Assembly: GCA_046483125.1 (NCBI GenBank) | Contig: JAWODU010000097.1 | Coordinates: forward strand, 1 to 24,637 | From: JAWODU01 sp046483125 | GTDB lineage: Bacteria; Verrucomicrobiota; Kiritimatiellia; UBA8416; JAWODU01 | Direction: 5' to 3' | Length of the DNA stretch: 24,637 nt | Shown: piece after piece, positions 15,741 to 22,233 of the stretch | Layout: every line of letters begins with the position of its first letter | Numbering within the stretch: position 1 is the stretch's first letter | Program-made: the position numbers and the translations under genes | The notes under the pieces: generated by a model | What the model saw: only the letters and a program-made list of their open reading frames with translations | Database searches by the model: none | What the model was told of the DNA's origin: nothing

Positions 15741-16316
15741 TTACTTGCCCGCCGCCAGCATCTCGCGGTACCTGGCGGCCATCTCGCTGGCACCCGCTGC
15801 CTTTTCCGGCTTGTCGGCGTTCTCCCGGCCGTAAGCCCGCGCGGCGGCCTCATACGCTTCCGCCGCCTTTCTACAGCAGTCGGCGGCCGCTTTCTTGTTG
15901 GTCTCCGCGGAACTGCGCGCTTCCCCGGCTTTCCCGGATTTTGCTGTCGTCTTGTACTCGCGTTCGGCGCGGCTCCAGTTGACCGAAGCCCTGTCATAGT
16001 TGCGCAGGGCCTTCGCCAGCAGACTGCCCGCTTTCTTTTCAGCGTCGCCCGCCTTTTCCATGTTGGAACGCCTTTCCTGTTCGTACAGATACTCTTTTTT
16101 TCTGAGCTGTTCGGCGTATGCCAGATATGTTTCCGCCTCATCGGCGCAGGTGTCGGCGGCCCACTCGCGGTTCTGCGCCGCCCTGACCCACTCCCCGGAC
16201 ATCGAGGAATCGCCTGATCCTTCAGGCTGTCCGTAAAGAGCGCAAACCTGGAAAAGCGCTATAACCGAGAAAAATACCGTTTCTTTCAATTGAACGTTCA
16301 CAACTGCGCCTCTCAT
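15741..16316 (-). CDS. Secreted helical Ala/Glu/Lys-rich protein of unknown function
   Basis: I do not recognise this family. The 191-residue product has a signal peptide (about 1-30, hydrophobic VFFSVIALFQVCALYG) and is then almost entirely alpha-helical, rich in A, E, K, R and Q with heptad-like spacing, so probably a periplasmic coiled coil or helical bundle. Two cysteines near residues 56 and 147 could pair in the periplasm. Two starts are possible: ATG 16316, or GTG 16301, which has GAGAGG at good distance and gives a shorter, more typical signal peptide. The promoter just upstream allows both. A 166-codon ORF overlaps it in another frame on the same strand, but that ORF has no signal peptide or coherent domain and is a shadow. 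Confidence 0.65.
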   Translation of the reverse strand: MRGAVVNVQLKETVFFSVIALFQVCALYGQPEGSGDSSMSGEWVRAAQNREWAADTCADEAETYLAYAEQLRKKEYLYEQERRSNMEKAGDAEKKAGSLLAKALRNYDRASVNWSRAEREYKTTAKSGKAGEARSSAETNKKAAADCCRKAAEAYEAAARAYGRENADKPEKAAGASEMAARYREMLAAGK

Positions 16317-16346
16317 CTTCCTGTCGACCTCATTTTCTATTCATAT

Positions 16347-16375
16347 ATGCTAGTGTCCCGCGAGGCAAATGTCAA
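16347..16375 (-). promoter_or_regulatory. Putative sigma-70 promoter of the secreted helical protein gene
   Basis: On the minus strand a perfect TTGACA (16375-16370) is followed 17 bases later by TAGCAT (16352-16347, 4 of 6). The start of transcription would be near 16340, giving a 24-base leader to ATG 16316. Confidence 0.6.
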
Positions 16376-16379
16376 TTTC

Positions 16380-16832
16380 TCATTCGTGTCGCTCTCCGCT
16401 GAAAGCTCCGGCGCTTTTTCCGGGAAGCCTCAACTCCGGCACATGCGCCTTTCGCCTCAGCCAGTTCACCGACTTCCATACGCGCCGCCGTGTAATTATC
16501 CAGCGTTCCAGTCTGTATTTGCCGGGGAAATTGGCAAGCAGAAGACCCGCCGCTATTGTCAGCAGTCCCTGCCCGGGAGTCACCAGCATTATGAGCCCGG
16601 CAAAAACAAGCAATACTCCCGCCGCGTTTGTCCCGGCGGCTGTTATCACCTCCGGCACTCTGCGTTTCCCCCGCCGGGGACTGCTCCTTCTTTTTACGCC
16701 GCTGAAATAATCGGCCGGTATCCTGAGAACAACGACGGGGACGATTATCAACGTCCCGACAAACAGCAAAGCCGAAACTCCGCCTGCTATGGGCAGGAGC
16801 CAGGGATACGATTCATGAAGTTGTGCCAGCAT
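16380..16832 (-). CDS. PGPGW-family inner-membrane protein
   Basis: Small integral membrane protein (150 residues from ATG 16832) of the PGPGW type, whose function is unknown. The start MLAQLHESYPWLLP, a first helix (about 12-36), a RIPADYF motif, a basic loop (KRRSSPRRGKRR) and a second hairpin-like helix pair around LVTPGQGLLTIAAGLLL match homologues I know. Here the name-giving PGPGW reads PGQGL. The C-terminus (LERWIITRRRVWKSVNWLRRK) is the basic cytoplasmic end. The frame stays open upstream to 17009, but that extension is Pro/Ser/Cys-rich and absent from the family. No ribosome site precedes 16832; a promoter candidate at 16844-16872 would give a nearly leaderless mRNA. Confidence 0.72.
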   Translation of the reverse strand: MLAQLHESYPWLLPIAGGVSALLFVGTLIIVPVVVLRIPADYFSGVKRRSSPRRGKRRVPEVITAAGTNAAGVLLVFAGLIMLVTPGQGLLTIAAGLLLANFPGKYRLERWIITRRRVWKSVNWLRRKAHVPELRLPGKSAGAFSGERHE

Positions 16833-16843
16833 GATAATACCGA

Positions 16844-16872
16844 AACATAAGGCAAGTCGGATAAAAAGACAA
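16844..16872 (-). promoter_or_regulatory. Possible promoter giving a nearly leaderless mRNA
   Basis: Minus-strand TTGTCT (16872-16867) and TATGTT (16849-16844) are separated by 17 bases, both 4 of 6 to consensus. Transcription would begin around 16837, only about five bases before ATG 16832. Confidence 0.3.
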
Positions 16873-17088
16873 AAAGCGGCGGTCTTCTGAGAAAACCGGG
16901 CATCTGACGCCGGAGACGGTCTGGCGCATGTCGAGCGGCCGTAACCCATGAGTCCGGTCCCGCGCTCAGGGCAAGACGGGAGGGGCATGGTCACGGCGGT
17001 TGGCTGCATTTTTCCGGCGGCAAGCGTCTGTGCGAATGGCCCGCGCTCATGGGTAATCCCTGTGCGATTGGAGTTGATTTGTGGTACA

Positions 17089-17106
17089 CGGACTTTGTAA
17101 AGTCCG
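17089..17106. promoter_or_regulatory. 18-bp dyad, candidate operator of the winged-helix regulator
   Basis: CGGACTT and AAGTCCG flank four bases in a near-perfect 18-bp palindrome ending three bases before the start codon of the regulator at 17110. Position and size are typical of an autoregulatory ArsR-type operator, though no binding data exist and the centre is not symmetric. Confidence 0.4.
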
Positions 17107-17109
17107 CAG

Positions 17110-17679
17110 ATGACAAATCAATATGACTCGATTCACCCCACCCTATGGCGTACCTGCCGCATACTGGGCAACAAAGTCCGACTCCGCATACTTAAACAGG
17201 TATTCCACACTCCGGATCAGACTGTGTCCGTATTGGCAAAACGACTGACCCTGCCTGTCCCCCTCACAAGCAGATATCTGCGCGATCTGAATGCCCGCGG
17301 TTTCCTGCAGGTTACGCGATCGGGAAGTTACGTGTTCTACAAGGCAGGCGCGGACACATCCATCCAGAATGCCGCGCCCCTCCTCTCTGCGCTGAGCAAG
17401 ACATTTAACGACGAAGAACAGCCAATTGACACAATTTACCGAGCCGTCACGGCCTTCACGCACCCCCGTCGCATCGCTATTGTAAAGGCCCTCGGAGCGA
17501 TGGAACACACCATGGCCTCACTCCGCACAAACACCCGTCTTTGCCACCAGGTCTTGATACGCCATCTCCACAAACTCCAGGATAGAGAGTTTGTTACAAT
17601 TCAAGACAACAGATGCCGCTGTACCAAACCGAAACGACCGCTTCCTGCAACTTTGCTTAAACTCGCACTTCGAGAGTGA
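17110..17679 (+). CDS. Tandem winged-helix (ArsR-like) transcriptional regulator
   Basis: DNA-binding protein of 189 residues made of two ArsR-like winged helices. The first (about 10-80) has a GNKVRLRILKQVF helix, a VSVLAKRL helix and a TSRYLRDLNARGFL recognition segment. The second (about 105-180) has HPRRIAIVKALG and a VLIRHLHKLQDREFV recognition segment. Having both copies in one chain mimics the usual homodimer. No metal-binding cysteine cluster is visible, so it is probably not a metal sensor. A palindrome overlaps the region just before its start and suggests autorepression. A 58-codon ORF follows four bases after its stop and may be cotranscribed. Confidence 0.82.
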   Translation: MTNQYDSIHPTLWRTCRILGNKVRLRILKQVFHTPDQTVSVLAKRLTLPVPLTSRYLRDLNARGFLQVTRSGSYVFYKAGADTSIQNAAPLLSALSKTFNDEEQPIDTIYRAVTAFTHPRRIAIVKALGAMEHTMASLRTNTRLCHQVLIRHLHKLQDREFVTIQDNRCRCTKPKRPLPATLLKLALRE

Positions 17680-17683
17680 GGGC

Positions 17684-17860
17684 ATGGCCTGCCACCCTTT
17701 AACAGAGTTTCAAAAGTCCGTGTACCTCCGGACCCTTCTATTGTCCCTCGACCTGACCCGGAAGGCACGCCTATACCGAACCGGTCCAATACGTCTCTCA
17801 ATTACGGAAGCCGACAAGCATCAGATAACTATGCTTGAGCTGTCAGAAATACGGGAATGA
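17684..17860 (+). CDS. Small ORF downstream of the winged-helix regulator, unknown
   Basis: A 58-codon ORF starts with ATG 17684, has a GAGTGAGGG stretch just upstream and lies four bases after the regulator stop. The product is basic in its middle (LTRKARLYRTGPIRL) and probably helical at its N-terminus; I do not recognise it. The frame is open further upstream inside the regulator gene, but no better start is there. It may be a real accessory protein, or the leftover C-terminal part of a once longer protein. Confidence 0.4.
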   Translation: MACHPLTEFQKSVYLRTLLLSLDLTRKARLYRTGPIRLSITEADKHQITMLELSEIRE

Positions 17861-17919
17861 GGGGCTTCATGGGCCTGCTTTGCCCGGGTGTTTTCCGGCT
17901 CCGTCGACCTCGCCCCTCA
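17858..17919. repeat. Inverted repeat beginning at the small ORF stop codon
   Basis: TGAGGGGC (17858-17865) and GCCCCTCA (17912-17919) are perfectly complementary, with a smaller GGGC/GCCC pair inside. It begins at the stop codon of the small ORF and could terminate transcription in either direction, but there is no U tract. Confidence 0.35.
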
Positions 17920-17959
17920 AATGGGCAACTCACCGTCGAATTCTGCGGTAGTCCTTTGT

Positions 17960-18182
17960 CTATTCTTTTACCTTCTTGACCATGTTTTCGGGCACGATCA
18001 GTTCAAGCAGTGCCGCGAGCAAGGGGGCTGGACATGAGATAATCGCCGTTCAGTTTGACCTCACAGGTCTCGGCGTCGTTCAGCGCGGCGATGCGGCGGC
18101 GCTGAAGAACCAATTCACCCATAGGTGTCTTGCGATAATCGAGTTTTTTGACCAGCGCTTCATACGGTTCTCTTTTCGGCAT
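17960..18182 (-). pseudogene. Frameshifted remnant, N-terminal part resembling a spermidine-synthase-like protein
   Basis: From ATG 18182 a frame reads MPKREPYEALVKKLDYRKTP, then MGELVLQRRR and NGDYLMSSP, and stops at 18003 after 59 codons. The opening resembles the N-terminus of spermidine-synthase-like proteins that I recall from related phyla, which are several times longer. Removing one base from a run of five C (minus strand, just after SSP) restores reading to a TAG at 17960, with a sensible tail (LLAALLELIVPENMVKKVKE). So a homopolymer frameshift, and probably a large internal deletion, has destroyed the gene. No ribosome site precedes the ATG. A sequencing error in the C run would undo the frameshift but not the shortness. 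The family call is from memory and weak. Confidence 0.4.
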
Positions 18183-18461
18183 TCATAGGGGAAAGAAAAT
18201 TCGCTTGTCATGGACCAACAGGATTCATACTCTACGTGCATGAAGGTCGAAATGACCAGAAGAAACCCCGTCACGCGCACCAATGGGGCGCGTTGCGGCG
18301 TCAGTCCGCCCTGATTCAGCCCGTTACATTACCCGGCCGGCAGGATGCGGCGTACAGGTGTCTTCGGGATTTCGATTTCAGGTAAGACACTACCCGCCAT
18401 TCGACAACCCACTCTTCCAATATTCCGCGTTTTTTGAGACGCCAGTGAGAACACGCTTGCA
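18183..18461. other. Gene-free stretch upstream of prfC
   Basis: With the remnant to its left this makes 600 bases without an intact gene. I find no tRNA, convincing promoter or ORF with a ribosome site; the short ORFs crossing it have no recognisable content. It probably carries the prfC promoter, but none matches consensus well. Confidence 0.5.
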
Positions 18462-20105
18462 ATGGAAAGACAAATGAAAAACGAGATTGCCCGGCGACGG
18501 ACCTTTGCGATTGTTTCGCATCCCGACGCCGGAAAGACCACTTTAACGGAGAAGTTTCTTCTCTACGGTGGAGCCGTGAACCTGGCCGGTTCGGTCACGG
18601 CCCGCAAGAATCAGCGGACGACCACGTCCGACTGGATGGAACTGGAGAAACAGCGAGGCATTTCGGTCAGTTCAACCGTACTGCAATTTGACTACCGCGG
18701 CTTTTGCATCAATCTTCTGGACACGCCGGGTCACCGGGATTTTTCGGAAGATACGTATAGAGTACTGACGGCGGTGGACGCTGCGGTGATGGTGATAGAC
18801 GCCGGCAAGGGCATCGAGGACCAGACCCGCAAGCTTTTCGAGGTCTGCCGGCAGAGAGGCGTGCCCATTTTCACGTTCATGAACAAAATGGACCGCCCGG
18901 CGCGCGATCCGCTGGAACTCCTGGACGAGCTGGAACATGTTCTCGGCATCGGGGCATATCCCGTAAACTGGCCGCTGGGCGCGGGCGCCGACTTCAAAGG
19001 CCTCTGGGACCGCCGCACCGGATTGGCGCACTTCTACGAACGAACGCCCGGCGGAGCCTACCGAGCGCCGGTCGCCACCGCGGACCTGTCGGATTCCATC
19101 GTCCGCAACCGGCTCAGCGAAGACGTCCACCGCACAATTTGCGAAGAGGTTGCATTGCTCGACGGCGCGGGCGCCGAATTCGATCCGGCCGCGGTGCTGG
19201 CTGGAAAAACGACCCCGGTCTATTTCGGAAGCGCGCTCTTCAGCTTTGGCGTGCAATTACTGCTGGACGGATTTCTCGACTATTCCCGCGCGCCGGGGCC
19301 GCGCAGATCCCGCGCGCGGAAGACGATACCCCCGGCGCATCCGGCCTTTTCGGGCTTCGTTTTCAAGATACAGGCCAACATGGATCCGCGCCACCGGGAC
19401 CGCGTGGCCTTCGTGCGGGTTGTCTCGGGCCGCTTTCAGCGCGATATGCAGGCCCTGCACGTTCGCGCTGGCAAGACCATCCGCCTCGCCAGCGCGACCC
19501 GGCTGTTCGGGCAGGATCGCGAAACCGTCAACCAGGCCTATCCCGGCGACGTGGTCGGCATCGTGGGCAAGGACACGTTCGCCATCGGCGATACGCTGAC
19601 CGAGGATCCGAAGATCGTCTACGACGAAATTCCCCGGTTTGCACCGGAATGCTTCGCGACCATCGCAAACCCGACGCCCTCCGCCTTCAAGCGGTATTAC
19701 AAGGGACTCGACCAGCTTCTGCAAGAGGGCGTGATTCAGCGCTACGATCTGCCGGACGCGGCGCGGAAGATCTCCCTGCTGGGGGCGGTCGGGCCGCTTC
19801 AGTTCGAGATCGTCAAATACCGGCTCGAAAGCGAGTACGGGGCCGAATCGCGCATCGAAAGCGCGCCCTGGACGCTGGCACGGTGGCTCGCCCCGGATAC
19901 GGACATGGACGCCCTCGCGGTCCCTTTCGGGGCCTGCCTGGTGAAAGACGATCAGGAGCGAAGCGTTCTCTTGTTCAAGAACGACTGGAGCCTCAGGTAT
20001 TTCGAGGAAAAGCATCCGGATATCCGGCTCGGCGCCAGGCCGCGCGGCGAGACGGGGTGCGACTGCGCCGCAGCGCCCGAGAGCGCCCTGGCGGAGGGTT
20101 TGTGA
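18462..20105 (+). CDS. prfC: Peptide chain release factor 3
   Basis: Translational GTPase that removes RF1/RF2 from the ribosome after termination. 547 residues, slightly longer than E. coli RF3 (529). GTPase motifs are intact: G1 SHPDAGKTT (19-27), the switch-I/G2 region with TTTSDWMELEKQRGISVSS, G3 DTPGH (87-91) and G4 NKMD (141-144). The ARRRTFAIVSHPDAGKTTL opening and the C-terminal LLGAVGPLQFEIVKYRLESEY segment are RF3 signatures and distinguish it from EF-G. The start is at 18462 or, with GGAAAG upstream, at 18474; both keep the fold. The last 20 residues are a Gly/Ala/Cys extension. By eye it is richer in G and C than genes to its left, which may mean a different origin, but composition was not computed. 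Confidence 0.95.
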   Translation: MERQMKNEIARRRTFAIVSHPDAGKTTLTEKFLLYGGAVNLAGSVTARKNQRTTTSDWMELEKQRGISVSSTVLQFDYRGFCINLLDTPGHRDFSEDTYRVLTAVDAAVMVIDAGKGIEDQTRKLFEVCRQRGVPIFTFMNKMDRPARDPLELLDELEHVLGIGAYPVNWPLGAGADFKGLWDRRTGLAHFYERTPGGAYRAPVATADLSDSIVRNRLSEDVHRTICEEVALLDGAGAEFDPAAVLAGKTTPVYFGSALFSFGVQLLLDGFLDYSRAPGPRRSRARKTIPPAHPAFSGFVFKIQANMDPRHRDRVAFVRVVSGRFQRDMQALHVRAGKTIRLASATRLFGQDRETVNQAYPGDVVGIVGKDTFAIGDTLTEDPKIVYDEIPRFAPECFATIANPTPSAFKRYYKGLDQLLQEGVIQRYDLPDAARKISLLGAVGPLQFEIVKYRLESEYGAESRIESAPWTLARWLAPDTDMDALAVPFGACLVKDDQERSVLLFKNDWSLRYFEEKHPDIRLGARPRGETGCDCAAAPESALAEGL

Positions 20106-20229
20106 ACATGGCCATACCGGAACGACAATGTGCCGATATCGAAAGAATTTCAAAACAGCGGGCGCCGAATGCAGCGTTAATGCGCAAGCGAAATTGAAAG
20201 CCTGGATTACGATAACCAAGGAGTGTGAT

Positions 20230-22107
20230 ATGGAAAAGCGAAGCGATCTGAACAAAGGACTGGGGCTGGCGCATGTATTCACCATCGCATCCGGGGCAAT
20301 GATCGGGTCGGGCTTGTTCATCCTCCCCGGCATGGCTCATGCCATGGCCGGGCCCGGTGTCATCTGGTCGTACGTCTTCGCCGGTTTACTGGCCACAACC
20401 GGCGCGCTGAGCATGGCGGAACTGGTCACGGCCATGCCGAAAGCCGGGAGCGACTATTTCTATGTCATGCGGGGCTTCGGGGCTGGAACGGGCTCGATCG
20501 CCGGTGTCCTGAGTTGGTTCGCTCTTTCGCTCAAGAGCGCTTTTGCCGTCGTCGGTATGGCCACCTTCGTTGCGCTGATCGCGAATATTCACGGGCTCTT
20601 GAGCGGCGCCGCGTTAACGATCGTGTTCGTGATACTGAACATCCTCGGGGTACGCCAGGCGGCGCGTGCGCAGGCGGTAATCGTCTTCAGCCTCTTTGCC
20701 ATTCTGATTCTATACATTGCGGCCGGCATACCACAGACGCGATCAGAGTTGTTGATTCCGTTCGCCCCTCACGGTGTGGGGGCGATTTTCACCGCGGCCG
20801 GTTTTGTCTTCGTGTCATATGGCGGCTTGTTGAAAGTCGCCAGTGTGGCGGAGGAAATCCGCAATCCGGGCCGGGTTCTGCCGCTTAGCCTTGGTCTGGC
20901 CCTGGTGGTTGTCACCCTGTTCTATACGCTCACGGTCACGGTCACCAGCGGCGTTCTGGAGAAATCCGTGCTCAACAATTCGCTCACGCCCATCTCGGAC
21001 GGCGGGCGGGCGATCATGGGCGGGTTTGGGTTTGTCGCGATGAGTATCGGCGCAATCCTTGCCTTTGTGTCGACGGCGAATGCCGGCATCATGGCCGCCT
21101 CCCGTTACCTTCTGGCCTTGAGCCGCGACAACATACTGCCCTCGGGCTTGTCCAGAGTAAATGCCCGTTTCCAGACTCCGCACGTTGCGATCGGCGTCAC
21201 GGGCGGCCTGATCCTGCTGAGCCTGTTACTGCCCCTGAAAGTCCTGGTGGAAGCAGCCTCCTGCGTGTTGATTTTGACGTATATGTTGTCGTGTCTCGCC
21301 GTCGTCGTTTTGCGCGAGAGCGGATTGGGGAATTACAGGCCGCTTTATCGATCCCCGCTCTACCCCTGGCTGCAGATGGCAGGATTGCTCGGGCTCGGTT
21401 TCGTCCTGGTCGGTCTTGGCATCGCGGCATACGCAATCAGCGCGTTTCTAATGCTGGCCGCGTTTCTGGTGTTCTGGTTCTTCGGACGGAAGGAAGCTCG
21501 ACAGGAAAGCGCCCTGTTGCACCTGATCGAGCGTCTGACAGACAGGCGTCTGGTCGGCGGAACCCTGGAAGCGGAGCTGAAGCAGATCATCAAGGAGCGG
21601 GACGAGATCGTCTGGGACCGCTTCGACCACCTGGTCGAGGACGCAGTCGTGCTGGACGAGGACAAGCCGATGGAGAGGGACGACTTCTTTGAGTTGGCGG
21701 CCCACCGGCTGGCTCCCCGGCTGAATCTGACCCCCGAGCGTCTGGCGGAACTGCTGAGAAAGCGCGAAGACGAGAACAGCACACTGCTGTCGTCCACGCT
21801 GGCCGTGCCGCACATCGTGGTCGACGGGGAAAAGCGTTTCGAAATGCTGATCGCCCGCATGAAGGGAGGAGTACGGTTCTCCGAGGAAGCGCCCGATGTT
21901 ACGACCATCTTCTTGCTGGCCGCCACGCCGGACGAGCGCAACTTCCACCTGCGCGCGCTGGCGGCCATTGCCCAGGTGGTGCAGGAGGTGGATTTCGAGA
22001 AGCGTTGGTCCGCGGCCAGGGACAAGCAGGGGTTGCGGGACGTGATTCTGTTGTCGAAACGGAAACGGCCCGGGGCCCGCAACGAAGAGGGCAATACTTC
22101 GCAATGA
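20230..22107 (+). CDS. APC-family amino-acid permease fused to a PTS EIIA (PtsN-like) domain
   Basis: Inner-membrane transporter of 625 residues. The first 420 or so form the APC permease with about 12 helices; the first carries the substrate-site signature TIASGAMIGSGLFILPG, as in AdiC/LeuT-fold transporters. A linker with RLTDRRLVGGTLEAELKQII leads to a cytoplasmic EIIA type-2 domain (about 470-610), with the phospho-acceptor His528 in LAVPHIVVDG. The permease would thus be under control of the phosphotransferase system, by phosphorylation or by contact. The transported amino acid is not predictable. The ATG at 20230 has AAGGAG six bases upstream; a longer frame from 20128 is rejected because it lacks a ribosome site and adds a non-family extension. 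It lies 124 bases after prfC in the same direction. Confidence 0.92.
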   Translation: MEKRSDLNKGLGLAHVFTIASGAMIGSGLFILPGMAHAMAGPGVIWSYVFAGLLATTGALSMAELVTAMPKAGSDYFYVMRGFGAGTGSIAGVLSWFALSLKSAFAVVGMATFVALIANIHGLLSGAALTIVFVILNILGVRQAARAQAVIVFSLFAILILYIAAGIPQTRSELLIPFAPHGVGAIFTAAGFVFVSYGGLLKVASVAEEIRNPGRVLPLSLGLALVVVTLFYTLTVTVTSGVLEKSVLNNSLTPISDGGRAIMGGFGFVAMSIGAILAFVSTANAGIMAASRYLLALSRDNILPSGLSRVNARFQTPHVAIGVTGGLILLSLLLPLKVLVEAASCVLILTYMLSCLAVVVLRESGLGNYRPLYRSPLYPWLQMAGLLGLGFVLVGLGIAAYAISAFLMLAAFLVFWFFGRKEARQESALLHLIERLTDRRLVGGTLEAELKQIIKERDEIVWDRFDHLVEDAVVLDEDKPMERDDFFELAAHRLAPRLNLTPERLAELLRKREDENSTLLSSTLAVPHIVVDGEKRFEMLIARMKGGVRFSEEAPDVTTIFLLAATPDERNFHLRALAAIAQVVQEVDFEKRWSAARDKQGLRDVILLSKRKRPGARNEEGNTSQ

Positions 22108-22135
22108 CGTAAACCGCATACTCCTCTTCGTCATT
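22082..22135. repeat. Alternative hairpins at the end of the permease gene
   Basis: ACGAAGAGG (22082-22090) pairs perfectly with CCTCTTCGT (22123-22131), and AATGACG (22103-22109) pairs perfectly with CGTCATT (22129-22135). The two share bases 22129-22131. They straddle the permease stop and lie downstream of the tRNA on the other strand, so they may act as a bidirectional terminator. No U tract is present. Confidence 0.35.
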
Positions 22136-22155
22136 GGTGTGCATAGCTGAATCAA

Positions 22156-22233
22156 TGGTGGGCGATACTGGACTTGAACCAGTGACCCCTTGCATGTCAA
22201 GCAAGTGCTCTAGCCATGCTGAGCTAATCGCCC
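22156..22233 (-). tRNA. tRNA-Val (anticodon GAC)
   Basis: A complete cloverleaf can be drawn. The acceptor stem pairs GGGCGAT with ATCGCCC, followed by discriminator A and an encoded CCA (22158-22156). The D stem pairs GCTC with GAGC, the anticodon stem pairs CTTGC with GCAAG around the loop TTGACAT, and the T stem pairs ACTGG with CCAGT around TTCAAGT. Anticodon GAC decodes GUC and GUU. The first ten bases overlap the end of the recQ reading frame. A strong promoter stands 18 bases upstream. Confidence 0.97.

Noticed and set aside
15740..15765. sigma-54-like TGGCAC followed by TTGC upstream of the TPR gene (minus strand)
   Set aside because: The two elements are separated by seven bases instead of five, so the required GG-GC spacing is broken.
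15641..16141. 166-codon minus-strand ORF overlapping the secreted helical protein
   Set aside because: The other frame has a signal peptide, a promoter and coherent helical content, while this one is an Arg/Pro-rich shadow.
19139..20197. 352-codon plus-strand ORF inside prfC
   Set aside because: Arg-rich frame-shadow of release factor 3; no domain and no ribosome site.
22156..22233. tRNA-Val as attachment site of an integrated element
   Set aside because: No duplicate of the tRNA 3' end and no integrase gene is visible in the window.
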